This document shows, one piece after another, positions 11,601 to 22,283 of a stretch of DNA of 64,000 bases. How positions within the stretch are numbered: the stretch's first letter is position 1; each line of letters opens with the position of its first letter. The position numbers and the translations under genes are program-made. The notes beneath the pieces were generated by a model, which saw only the letters and a list, made by a program, of their open reading frames with translations, had not been told where the DNA came from and did not search any database. Origin of the DNA: Clavelina lepadiformis (taxonomy: Eukaryota; Chordata; Ascidiacea; Aplousobranchia; Clavelinidae); contig NC_135248.1 in assembly GCF_947623445.1 (NCBI RefSeq), positions 14,641,820 through 14,705,819 of the forward strand, written 5' to 3'.

Positions 11601-13394
11601 CATCTGTTTTTCTTTTGAAAAGCCCCGGCTAAACAGTTAGCGCGATCCAGTGCTCTGTCCTCCATAAGCCAACTTGGTAAGTTTCTATCTCGTAGTTTCC
11701 ACAACTTATTACCGGGCTGTGCGTTGAACATCTCAGCAGATTGTTCAATGTTACCAGCCAGCATATTGTGCAATAGTCAGCCAGTTAAATAACAAAAGCA
11801 CAAAGCTCAACCTTAAATCGGTTTCTTTTTGCAACTGACACTTGTGTGCTTTGTAATTATCCAGGTATCGTTGCTGGTTACGACTCCGATGAAGGATCTG
11901 ACGTAGAAGTTGAAAATTTTGCAACTGAAGCCAACAGCGATTTGGATGAAGAAGAGCTCGAAAGGAAAGTAGAAGCGTTTAATAAAAAACAATTGACCCG
12001 AATAAAACTACTTGAAGGTATTAAGATTTTTATGTTTTGGTTTGCGAAGACGCTTTTGAGGAAAATTTCAGGAAAAACGTATTTGTTTACAACAAGGAAT
12101 GCAAGCTGTGAAATGGTTTTTGTCGCCCTTTTGTGGAAATTCTTCATGTTTCTTATTTTCTATCAGCCGTTATGGTGCCACAACGTTTATTTATCGCGAT
12201 TAAATTCGTTGACTTGATTTCACTTCAGAGCCAGAGAGCAGTCTTGATGATGTCAAAATCAATGACAAGAGCAATGACGTGGAGGCTGAGAATGACTATG
12301 ATCAGCCTGTTCGAGAAGACACTTCTGACTCTGTTGGAAGCCACAACCTTGTCTTTGCTGCCACTGAGGTTGTCGAAAATGTTCAGACTTTAGCCCAAGA
12401 AAGTGACTCGTTATCGAAAGTTGAAACACCTGTCGCCAACAATCACGTAGAGAGTCCCGTCCCAAAACAATCGCTGACGAAATCAACTTCGTTGCAAAGT
12501 GAAAGTGTCGTGGAGAAGCGACATTCTCTCGACCGGGTTGAGGCAATTCCCAGCAAGAGCAAAAAATCACGCAGGAGTCGTTCTCGTTCTGAGGAAAGAA
12601 AGAAAAAAAAGTCTTATTTGAGAAAGAGTCGCTCACGATCTCGTGAAAAACGAAGTCGCTCACGATCACGTGAAAAACGAAGATCTGAACGAAGTCGTTC
12701 ACGAGAGCGGAAAAGGAAGAATCGCTCTCGTTCCAGAGAGCAGAAAAGAAAAAACCGAAGTCGCTCACGTGAAAGAAGAAGAAGCTACCGAAGTCGCTCA
12801 CGATCACGTGAAAGAAGACGGGAGAGGAGTCGCTCTCGTGACAGAAAACATGGGAAGAAGACTCGTTCACGCTCGAGAGATAGAAAGCTGCAGCACAGCG
12901 AGGCAAAGAAAGTGAAAAAAGAGTTGTCAAGAAAGCGTGACCGACACGCCTCTCCAGGCCACAACAAATCACCGGAAAGGAAAAAGTCACGCAAAAGTCA
13001 TCTCGATGAAGAAAGGATCCCTAAGTCAAGCAAAAAGGATACAAAGTCAAAAAAGTCCCACAAAAAGTCTTATGACTCTGACAGCAGCAGCGGTGTCCTT
13101 GAGCGGTCAAAGGCATCTCAAAAGCCACGTCATGATGACAGTGATTCTTCCAGCGATAGCAGTGATTCGGTGGCCCATCGCAAGAAGAAGAAAGTTTCAC
13201 AAAAGAAGAAAATGGTGAAAAAGCGAAGATCGTCAACTTCGGAGGACAGCAGCAGCTCTTCTTCGTCCAGCAGCAGCGACAACTCTTCCAGTGAGGAGAG
13301 CTCCCCAAGATACGTGGAAGCAAGGTCACACAAAGCTGATAAGTATGTTAGAAAAAAGTCAAAATCACATGGTAAGAGGAAGGGAAAGCAGTAA
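8616..13394 (+). CDS. PNISR: PNISR, SR-related nuclear speckle protein
   Basis: Thirteen exons join in frame: 8616-8682, 8782-8855, 8922-9036, 9169-9366, 9567-9666, 9869-9962, 10129-10339, 10426-10586, 10749-10871, 11261-11360, 11623-11676, 11865-12017, 12229-13394. They give 871 residues (human PNISR is 805). The start MWQQGNF is followed by the family signature VDWAALAQAW (residues 25-34). Next come a Gln/Pro/Trp-rich region (polyQ-P about 95-125), the conserved block DASKRKVLPAWIRAGLEKM (287-305), an acidic segment, LTEILLDVT (389-397), APAKQLARSSAL (415-426) and AGYDSDEGSD. The last exon encodes a long RS/RE domain (about 597-720) and a Ser/Lys-rich tail ending KGKQ. PNISR is a nuclear-speckle protein that interacts with splicing factors. 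All junctions are GT-AG and phase-consistent. The 3' flank (13405-13518) has two further acceptor-like sites, so UTR introns are possible. Confidence 0.95.
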
Positions 13395-14111
13395 AAGCGC
13401 TCAGGTATGGTCGTTTTGCTTAAGAACAACGTGTGATAAATTTCAAATTCTCTTCTGCAGGGAACGACTAATCTAATCGTGCGGTGACGTGACTCGTTGT
13501 CTCATTTCTTTGCACAGATACAGTAGAAATGGAAGAATGTTCTTCAAAGAGTTGCTTGTTATCATCATTCGGCTCAGGACTTGCACCAGTTCCAGACATC
13601 CAGCTTGTATTCAACGAAATTAATTAATTTTTTTAACATATTAGTAAAACTGCGGATTGCGGTTGTTAGGAAAATTAAAAATTGTGCTTTTTCACTCGAA
13701 ATGTAATCTATGTAAATTACTGTTGTACCAATACATGCATGTGCAAACTAAAATATCGTGGGTTTGGTTTCTATGACTTTGTTATGGTTGAAACTTGTAA
13801 ACTGGCAAACAGGATGATCACAAGAAAAAATCGCCTTAGCGTTAAATTCGAGGGAGATTATCATATTTCTCTTTAAACTATCTAAACTATATTTTTTTAT
13901 ATACTATATATATGACTATATTTAAACTTCAAACTTTCCAAAAAAGACGGTGGGTCACTGAAAATATTTTGGTAGCTCTAAAAACCGCTACAAATAGTAT
14001 TTTGTTAACCTATAATCATAGACATCGGAAATATAAACAATATAATATAACTTGCTTTGCTCCCAGTTCAAAGGAAACGAAAGCTCGATGTCGTGTAATA
14101 TTACGCTCGAG
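13395..14111. other. PNISR 3' flank
   Basis: Just after the stop, CTCAG/GTATGG (13404-13405) and CTCTTCTGCAG/GG (ending about 13460) look like a 56-base 3' UTR intron. A second acceptor, TTTGCACAG, precedes 13519. From there a frame reads 36 residues (DTVEMEECSS at its start, SGLAPVPD in the middle) to TAA at about 13625. It could be an alternative PNISR 3' end or non-coding. The remainder to 14111 is AT-rich with nothing clear. Confidence 0.35.
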
Positions 14112-15907
14112 GTCTCGCTAGTGCTAGAAATGCTATAGTAACAGCCCAGGAAAGCGTTATTGCATTGTTTGATGATGCAGACAGAGAGGTCCCAGAAATA
14201 GCTTTCAGAGTACTAACAGTTTATGTAGTTTTCTCAGTTACTTTTGTAATGTATTGTTTGTTTTTACTAGCGTAATATCCTTTTGGTTTTGCTTTGACTA
14301 AGCTGACTCGTTCGCATTGTATTAACTTGAACACATAAAGCAGCGTGACGAAGCAATGGTATGAAAACACCCACAACGACATCACAAGTTGTAGAAAAGT
14401 ATGAAGCATTTCGGCGCCATTTAACAATTGCTTGCAACTACCCATTTCAATGCAAGTATTTTAAAACCTCTTACACACAATTCTTACACTGTTTGTTTAA
14501 ATTTACTTTATGAAGCATCTGAAGTCAGGAGAAGATTATCTGGTTTCTTCCTGGTTCTTAACAATGAAGATCCCAGATCAACTCACGGTGAAGAATTATC
14601 AGCAACAGCAGGAGACCTTGAGACTCGAGAAAATTCAAATTCCACATCTCTTCCACCAATGCAGGTCTTAAATGTAGAATTTGGGTTTTGGTTTTTACAA
14701 TAATAAATTAGTGTAAATGGCTGTGGGCAATATATTCTGGAGCACCTGAAATGCCAGTAAGCGCAGAAATTTTTTGCCAATGCTTACGTTAATTTTTTAA
14801 TACAGTCAGACCTCGTTAATCCGGACCACTTTGCATCGCCGCAGAATGTCGTTGAGATATCTGGATAATCAGAATCATGTTCAATGTCAGGCCATGCTGC
14901 TGAACTTTGACTGTAGGGCTACAGTACTTGACGCTCAAGGATTTTACACAATCGCCAGTGAGACTGTTGCTTTTATCATGCATAGATAATTGGCTATTGT
15001 TTCTGTTGTCTGCTACAAACGTTCAAAAACTTGCATTTGCAACCATTTTTTCGCTCTGCACTTTACAATCTGGAATCAATGAGATTTTTTCTATTGATTT
15101 TTCACATTTTCCGAATCTTCTGTGGCAGAGTTGGACAGCGGGGTATTGGTATGAAAAGGGTAAAATGCATAGAAAGAAATATTCCTGGTAGTTTTGTGTT
15201 GGATAGCCGGGGATACCGGTTATTTAGGGTTTGAATTAACGAGGTCTCACTGTAGACAGTTGCAAGTTTTGCCGAAAAAATTTTCTTTCCATTTTACAGA
15301 TCATGTGATATTTGGTCCAGTTTGGCTGAGTTAAGTTTTATATTATTAGTTACACATATTGTTATAATTGGTTTTGCAACAATAATCACTTTTTTCTCGA
15401 GTTATCACTTGGGTTTTTACAAACAATCATCAGGACTTCCAAGAGGTAATTTCAGTGCAATTACATATCCAAGTTTGATTGGAATAAACTCTTAAATGAA
15501 CATTTGATCAGCTTTACAGTGGTCGGTAAATTACATGCGGTCACTTATCAACAGTCCGGCACTTTTAAATTAGAACATAAATAAAAACCAGAATTAACTC
15601 GCATCTTGATATATTAAAACACAAATATCCTTTGCCCACAGTTGGGCATCATAAGTCAAAATAAATAAATTTTACAGATTTTAATTTTATATTTCTCACT
15701 AGCAATAACATAGCAGCCAGACACAAACATACTTTGACTAAATTATTACTAAAACACTAACACCAATAGTATATTAACTGTATATGAAGTAGTATATTTA
15801 CTAAAGCACTAAAAACTTTTCTATTGGTCAGTTTACCAGAAGGCTTTGAGTTTTCTGGACTTGCACCGTTGCCACAAACTGAACATGAACCTAGATTTAG
15901 AAACTAG
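14112..15907 (+). CDS. Exon-like pieces of an unidentified plus-strand gene
   Basis: Several segments look coding in an otherwise AT-rich tract. Segment 14112-14218 reads LASARNAIVTAQESVIALFD then DADREVPEIAFRVLT. A stretch near 14370-14450 encodes SQVVEKYEAFRRHLTIACNY. Segment 14516-14664 has acceptor-like TGAAG and donor CAG/GT and encodes ASEVRRRLSGFFLVLNNEDP, then a Thr/Ser/Glu-rich run ending LPPMQ. Segment 15840-15907 follows acceptor TTTACCAG and encodes EGFEFSGLAPLPQTEHEPRF then RN and a stop. Their phases do not join into one complete model, and a MITE (14803-15252) lies between the third and fourth. They may be one gene, or remains of one. I do not recognise the product. Confidence 0.3.
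14803..15252 (-). mobile_element. pogo-like MITE, copy 1
   Basis: A 450-base element with inverted ends CAGTCAGACCTCGTTAATCC and AATTAACGAGGTCTCACTG, flanked by TA on each side (14801-14802, 15253-15254). TA target sites and a CAGT...CCTCGTTAA type of tip fit the Tc1/mariner/pogo (Tigger-like) superfamily. Its interior (for example the GATAATTGGCTATTGTTTCT region) is the reverse complement of copies 2 and 3, so it is inserted in the opposite orientation. It encodes no transposase. Confidence 0.85.
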
Positions 15908-16035
15908 ATAGAGCAATTACTGCTTGCATTTAAGGATTTTAAGTAAGGAAGATATGTTAGCTTCACAACATAACTGTAGCTTATAAGGTGATTTTGTTTT
16001 CCACATTTTATTCAATGCTTCCATGAATGCTAAAG

Positions 16036-16119
16036 AAAATGGTGTTTTATTTTGTTGAAAATTTATGGAAATGGTGTTTTATTTTGTTGAAAATTTATGG
16101 AAATGGTGTTTTATTTTGA
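16036..16119. repeat. 32-base tandem repeat, ~2.6 copies
   Basis: Units begin with GGTGTTTTATTTTG at 16041, 16073 and 16105, a period of exactly 32 bases. The first two copies are nearly identical. Non-coding. Confidence 0.85.
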
Positions 16120-16443
16120 TTTTCACACTGATCGCCATCACCGTGGCTTAATCACCGTGAAATCATTTTTTTTAGGAAATACCAAACGCTATACACCATC
16201 AAATACAGTAGTTACTTATTTTGCAGTAAGTTCTTGTATATTTACCATCCAATCGATTTGTTGTCGCCAGGTACGTGGTAGTGATTGAAAACATGGTTTC
16301 CTTGCAAGAATAAGCTTGTCACTTGTGGAGTACTGACGGTACTGACAGAGTACTACTACTTGTGGAGCGGTAAATGCTTTCATGGTCATCTTAGGGAAAA
16401 TTTTTCTCCTGTACTAAATTAGCTATGATTTTATTTTAACCAG

Positions 16444-16948
16444 ATCGTCGAAGATGTTGTGGAGTTCCGAGAAGTTTATTCAGAGGGGAAACCAGACATG
16501 ATGATGATTTATACCAGTTGAGAGCTTTCTGCGATTCATCGCAGAAAGAAAAACTTGTTCACGAAAAGAGAAAATACCAAATACAACTTGGACATACTGT
16601 CTCTGTTAAACAACAAGACCTAGTTTCAGATACCAACTGTTTTATCAACCATTTGGCTTGAGTCATAGCCCTACTTCACACCGGTCTCCTCATGATAGGA
16701 GGAGTCCCACTTGTTGGTAATTTGTAGCAACATTTGCCCGATCTACCTTGGCTTGAATCCTTACTACCAGCTGCTTGTTATCCAGTCTTGGCCGAATTAC
16801 GAGGCCTGGCCCAAGACAGCATGGGAAACACTGAACATGCAACAAAGGTGAAAGAAAATGACGCAATGATTATGGACTTTCTACCGTAGAAAATTTTGTC
16901 AAAACGCGACCCAAAGCTCCAGACCATCACCAAGCAAAGATCAGTGTA
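16444..16948 (+). pseudogene. Decayed coding sequence of unknown family
   Basis: After an acceptor-like TTTTAACCAG, one frame stays protein-like for about 165 codons although it is cut by in-frame stops at about 16661 (TGA), 16720 (TAG), 16889 (TAG) and 16947 (TAG). Open segments include RRRCCGVPRSLFRGETRHDD, LYQLRAFCDSSQKEKLVHEK, HTGLLMIGGVPLVGNL, QHLPDLPWLESLLPAACYPV and LAELRGLAQDSMGNTEHATK. Such continuity in a single frame across several stops indicates a once-functional gene or transposon ORF that has decayed by point mutation. I cannot name the family, and no terminal repeats were found around it. Confidence 0.55.
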
Positions 16949-18149
16949 GAGCACTCTTCTGCCCCAGAGCCTGTTCGATATGGGTGACAAGGTTCGTGAA
17001 TTTGAACCCCAATTTGGATAAAAGATTAACAGCGGCAGGCGAGGACCATCTCCGCTACAGTCTCATTTTACTCTTCTTTTATCGACGACCGAGACTTGGA
17101 GTGAAGTTGCTTGCTAAGAAAACTCCAACTCGATCGTTATCAGAATTTTTCAAATGAGCTTGGTGTTGATGCTTAACCTGCCTTGTATTTATGTATTGAT
17201 TATTCTTGTGTCTCCGCTACACTATGACTTGGGTGCGTGAGTACTGGTGCCTTTAAATTTTTACTGATTTTCAAGCTTACTTAAAAAAGCGCATGTTCCT
17301 ATTATTTTAGTTTTTTTGTTTTGTTTGAAATACCAGTGAGTGTTTTGTGTTGGGAATAAAATGCGAACTTTCTTACCAAGATGATCTTCTTACCCGTGAC
17401 TGCTGTAAAAAGGGAAAGTACCTAATTAGTAGTAGGAAATGAAAGTTGGAAAACTATTAAGAGAACTCTGATTGATCACGTAACCACGGAATAGCATCTT
17501 ACTTTTAGACAGGTCCTAGAAGTAGAGAAAGTACCTAATTTGTCGAAAATTCCTAATTGTAGGAAAAGCACTTAATTTTTCGAAATTTGCTAGGTATGAG
17601 TGTAAATTACCAAACGATGTACCACCGGTACGATAGTCACTTACGTTAAAGCGTAAGCAAGGAGTTTATGGTTGACGTTGATGGTTCGATTCCCATTGGA
17701 GCCTCATTCGATTTGATTTCAATTTCCAACGGTCCATGAGGCACCTAAACAACGTTAACACGGATGCACGTTGTGGTGGAAATTGTCGGTTCGATTCTTA
17801 CTCGAGTCATGACGTGTCAGACTTGAAATACGCGGATGATGGCAGCATTGGCAAGTAACTATGAAATAATTTATCTAGTTTGAGCTTTTCTGGCCGTACT
17901 TGTATATGTGACAGAAATAAGGTCATCGCCAATCCTCAAACTAAGCGCTTCCTCCTGCCCAGAGAAAGAAGATTGTGACTAAACGAGTTACAGGACAATA
18001 CAAACAGGTAGAACTTAAACATACGCGAACTTACAAATGCAGTATAAACAATACTATGAAAATACAAAAAAGACTTAGTAGGAAATACAAAAAATACTTA
18101 GTAGGCTCGATTCTTTGCCGACTTCTATCTACTTTTTTTAAGCAAAAGG
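16949..18149. other. Intergenic, two pol III B-box-like sites
   Basis: No gene seen. GGTTCGATTCC at about 17682 and GGTTCGATTCT at about 17789 match the tRNA/SINE B-box consensus. Folding by eye gives no proper T-arm at either site, so these may be remnants of a tRNA-derived SINE or chance. Confidence 0.3.
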
Positions 18150-18455
18150 TAATTTACTCGGCACTCCGCGCTTCGCGCTTCGTGCCTCGACCGGCCGCTT
18201 CGCGGCTTTTAGACACTAGGACTGGCCCTGAGTAGTGGAGATCGCGGCTTCACCCTCTTGGACTGGCCCTGGGTAGTGGAGATTGCGGCCGCTTCGCGGC
18301 CGTTTCCCGGCTTCATCCTCTTGGACTGGCCTTGAGTGGTGGAGATCGTCTTGGCATCTCGCTGGTCTGAACAAGCAACCTATCGTTTGTCGATCGCTGT
18401 CTTTTCCACCAAGCCAGGGCAGACTCCCACCCACCCGCAGACTCCCACCCACCCG
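18150..18455. repeat. GC-rich tandem-repeat island
   Basis: Three copies of a ~42-base unit with core GACTGGCCCTGAGTAGTGGA occur at about 18221, 18262 and 18324. The second copy contains an extra palindromic GCGGCCGCTTCGCGGCCG. The island is preceded by CGCGCTTCGCGCTTCGTGC and followed by two direct copies of AGACTCCCACCCACCCG. The composition is strikingly GC- and CpG-rich against AT-rich surroundings. Frames on both strands overlap it, but they look like by-products of the repeat. Confidence 0.75.
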
Positions 18456-20016
18456 TGAGTTATTATCTTATATGAATAGAGCAAACACTTAAGTTATTTT
18501 TTTTTAATTTATGGAAGCTCTTTTTGAAGTCTTGCTATGTACGTCATGAACTAATTAGGCCTACTGGCTGGAGAGCCTATTTTATTGACGTACTGGCCTG
18601 CACCAGTGTTTTAACTAAGCACGTTTCAATTAGAAGGACGTTGAAGGAGAAGTGACTGGGACTTGAAATTTCATTCTCGCGCACAAGATGAGGCCACAAG
18701 AGTACGACGATTGCTCCAGTTAAAACTTCAAGCTGCCTTATGACAAATGTAACAGATGATCCTATCTATACGATTCCAAATTATTCTGACTCAATCCTCA
18801 ATTGCAAGCAGTGGGTTTCGAATCTAGAACCTATAGTTTATACAACTGTTTCCTTGCCACTACACCAAGCTACTTTGTGTTGGAACAGTCAGATAAGTGA
18901 TGAAATATTTCCTAGAGCCGCAAATCGTTGTTGTACAATACAAACACCACCTTTATAGTTTTAATCCAACTTTTCATTTTAACTCGACTTGAATTCTTTC
19001 TCTCCTGCAAAATTCTTAAAACGCGTGCATTTCTAAATAACCTACAACTTCCTGCGCCTAAAACAGTTACCCCACATCTCCTTCTGAGCAATGGCACCAC
19101 TTGGAATTATTGAATTTTATGAAAAGACACCAGTTTTAAGACATTTATTGAAAGTGAAACAAGCAATATTTCATCACACAATAGATAAGCACTTAATATT
19201 AAAAGTTTGCAATATGCTTGTTGAAGATGATATTCTCAAACTGGAAATTTCTGAATGTTTCTGTACAAAGTATCCAGTTGATTAAAGAAAACATAAGTGC
19301 AAGAAAGCTAACAATGCAATGAATTTAACTCTGGCAACCACATACACGTAACCAACTCCATCCAGTCACAATACGCAAGAATTCGTATACTGTGACACCA
19401 GACTGATGGAACATCCGCCACCTAATTACAGACTTTAATTTGCAGAATCGTTGGGTTCAGTTCGTTTATGAAGTCGCTATGTTATTTGATCTCGTGTATA
19501 ATTATGTATTTCAGACGTTCGAATAATTACAACAACATATTTCAATACTACGCGCTTGCTTATTTAGTTATCCATCACCAGTTTAATAAAATGAAACCTT
19601 TCTTTATCTTAACCACCGACTTCAAATCAAGAGATGGAAACTATTCTAGTTATATCGTAAATCATTACTTTGTTTTGCCAGATTTGGCTTGTGCGTCATC
19701 GCGTGGTTTTTATTGTTTGGTCGCGCTTGTGGTTAATATTCTCATGTTGCCCTACATTTTATCATTTATGTGCATCTTATCTTACACGAGCACCGTAGAA
19801 AGTTCTAAGTTGTTTTGTGATAATACTGAATTAAGGAATATGTTACACTTGTATTGGATTTGTATGTTGTTATCAAATTGCATTTCGTTGAGGTTTCTGC
19901 GTACAGTATATTTTGTAAGCATTTGTTAACTTCTTAATGGTGAATATTCACTCCACAGTCCACACGTTTTCATTTTCACATTTGTGCATATGTAGCTACT
20001 CTGATAAACGTTGGTC
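18456..20016. other. Intergenic, no supported gene
   Basis: AT-rich DNA. Short open frames at 18740-18958 and 19091-19285 and a longer hydrophobic one at 19468-19929 have no recognisable motif and no clear splice partners, so none is called. Confidence 0.35.
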
Positions 20017-20475
20017 ATTGTTCTAGTTAAGCTGAATGCTGGGCGATGAAGGCTGATATCAGGCGAATGCAGACGACAGAAATGAGGATGATTCGAATGA
20101 TGTGTGGTAAGACACTACGAGATGGGATTACCAATGATGTGATAAGAAGGTGGACATGTGTGGAAGATATTGAAGAACATCTGAGAGGACATCGTCTGAG
20201 ATGGTTGGGGCACGTTGAGCGAATGAATGAGGAGAGCTTAATAAGAAGAGTACAACATAAGATGATTGAAGGAAAGGTGAAAAGGGGAAGACCAAAGAAA
20301 ACATGGGAAGAGACGGTGAAGGATGATATGAAAAGGAAAGGTTTGAAGATCGAGGATGCCATCGACAGGGGAAAGTGGAGGCGTCGCTGCAGACAACTGG
20401 TCGACCCTGAATTTGTTTCGGGATGAAGACCAGGCCTGAACAACAGGCAAATGGAAGATGATTGTTCTAGTTAAG
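20017..20475 (+). mobile_element. 5'-truncated non-LTR retrotransposon (LINE) with 15-base target duplication
   Basis: The insert 20032-20460 is bracketed by the perfect direct repeat ATTGTTCTAGTTAAG at 20017-20031 and 20461-20475. Within it, a frame to TGA at 20424-20426 encodes the C-terminal tail of a LINE reverse transcriptase: ECWAMKADIRRMQTTEMRM, GHRLRWLGHVERM and a basic KVKRGRPKKTWEETVKDDMK segment, all common in non-LTR ORF2 tails. The 3' end lacks poly(A) and finishes in GAAGATG, so it is not L1-like. Only about 130 codons of ORF2 remain, which is classic 5' truncation during target-primed reverse transcription. Confidence 0.9.
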
Positions 20476-22283
20476 TCGTATCTGGTCCGAAAAACTTTCG
20501 GTAAGCGAATGTGATGCTTACTTGGTGCATGAAATACCTGCAGTTTTCGTTATGTTTTGCTGTGCCTTTTCATACGTGCATTGACATTCAAATATGCATC
20601 GACTGCCGTATTGCCGCCCCACAGACAGTTGTAGATACAATAAATGCTGGTACATGTTGGTAAACCGTTGCTGGTAAACACAAAAACGTATTCTGTGGAA
20701 ACGTTAAAAAGCAACACATCATTAATTCAACAATAACAGAAGTAAGTCATTCAATGATCTAAGTAGTTAGCAGTGTTATTGTAACGAGGAGAGCAAACTG
20801 TGCGCTGGTGCAATGATTTGGTAATTGAGCGGAATTTCATCAACACAATTACAAATGATTTAAATGGTGGTGACCTCGTACACCATCGTACAGCTGAGCT
20901 GAACCTGTCAAAGTTTGAAGATCACTGGGCTACAGGTTTACCACAGAGTGTAAATAGAACCGCCGGTGATGCATTTCGTGTCTACATTTCATCTTCCAAC
21001 TCCATTACAGGAAACGTTAGGGTTAGGGATGATCTGTGTCATGTCAAAAACTGTTTTTTGAAACGGATTTTCCTTTGGACGAGTAGAGTGGACAGTGGTA
21101 CTGATGTAGAACGTAGGGTGTGGATGAACAACAAGCAAATGTGTAATATTGGATATTATGAAATACAGTTGGTAATTTTTAAGCCAGTGACTAATTATAA
21201 CTTGGCGCTTGAATCAGTGTGATTGTCAACGATCATCTTTTTGGTTTACTCTTCAGCTGAGCTGTTCTAATGCGAGCTGCCTTGTCTGTCCTGGAATAGA
21301 AAAAAAGACTACTTAAAGAATCATTACATAAAAAAAAAATTCGGAAATATTACTAACAAACTAGGCTTTGACCAGTACAAGTTTTTGATGGAGAAGTATT
21401 ATAGCAGATACTGAATCAAAGTAGAAATATTCATCATAAAATAATATCATCGTCCTTCTCATTTGTGACTCTTACTACTATATATGTAAGAACTATAGGA
21501 TCAACACAAATTAACTTCTATAAATATTAATTTGATAATATTTGAGCAAACAACTGCCAAGGTTCCAGCAATATACATGAATACCTTCTACTTACTATTG
21601 GTTTTTCAGTTCATTATTGAAATCAACAAGGTCACTATTTTTTACCTTCCTGGACCAACCGAGTTCAGAGCATCTGCGTACAATCAAAAAGTCATCTTGA
21701 AAAAATCAAGAAGTCCTTTCCGGGTGTCTTGATCCTGGATTGCCGATGTTGAAACATTATTTTACCAACCAGCTTCTACTTCATGACCTAGACGCTCAAC
21801 AAGTTTTCCTGGCAATTTGTTACAACTTGTATAGTTCAACACTTTGATGTTTCGTCATGGTATAAATCTTCTGAAAACTTGAGCTGGAAGCTGACAGCAT
21901 TGTACAAAAGAGTAAATAAATTATTATAAAAAATTACTCCTAAATGCACCTGTAATTTATCAAATATTTGTTGAACAAGCAATTTATCAGATTTATGAGC
22001 AATAAATGTCAATATAATTTTACGAAGATGTCGTTGGACAATATTAAAATGTTAGAAGCAAGAACTGAAGTTGAATAAAATAAACTATTTCACAAGCATA
22101 CTGTTGTCCCCTTCCCAAGGTCCAAGTATCGAGCCACGAAACAGACAGAGGCTTAAAGGCCACATTGAATATTTTAAATCTTGTTAACCAAAATACCTGC
22201 CATATAAGGTCATTTCATGTCCAAAATCCTGTTTAAAGTTACAACAAGTCCACAACTATACGTCTGTAGACAAGGTTAAGAAA
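20476..22283. other. Intergenic, no supported gene
   Basis: A 140-codon open frame at 20800-21222 (plus) begins with GTG, has no ATG start and no recognisable motif. I do not call it. The remainder is AT-rich and must contain the 3' UTR of the LRR gene on the minus strand. Confidence 0.4.

Noticed and set aside
12259..12990. 243-codon minus-strand frame
   Set aside because: Antisense of the PNISR RS-domain exon, produced by its low-complexity codons.
17660..17810. Two possible tRNA genes from B-box matches GGTTCGATTCC and GGTTCGATTCT
   Set aside because: T-arm stems do not pair, and no D-arm, anticodon stem or acceptor stem could be built.
19468..19929. 153-codon plus-strand frame with hydrophobic stretches
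   Set aside because: Same AT-driven composition as its surroundings, no motif, no partner exon.
20800..21222. 140-codon plus-strand frame
   Set aside because: Starts at GTG with no ATG or clear acceptor, and there is no domain or conserved string.
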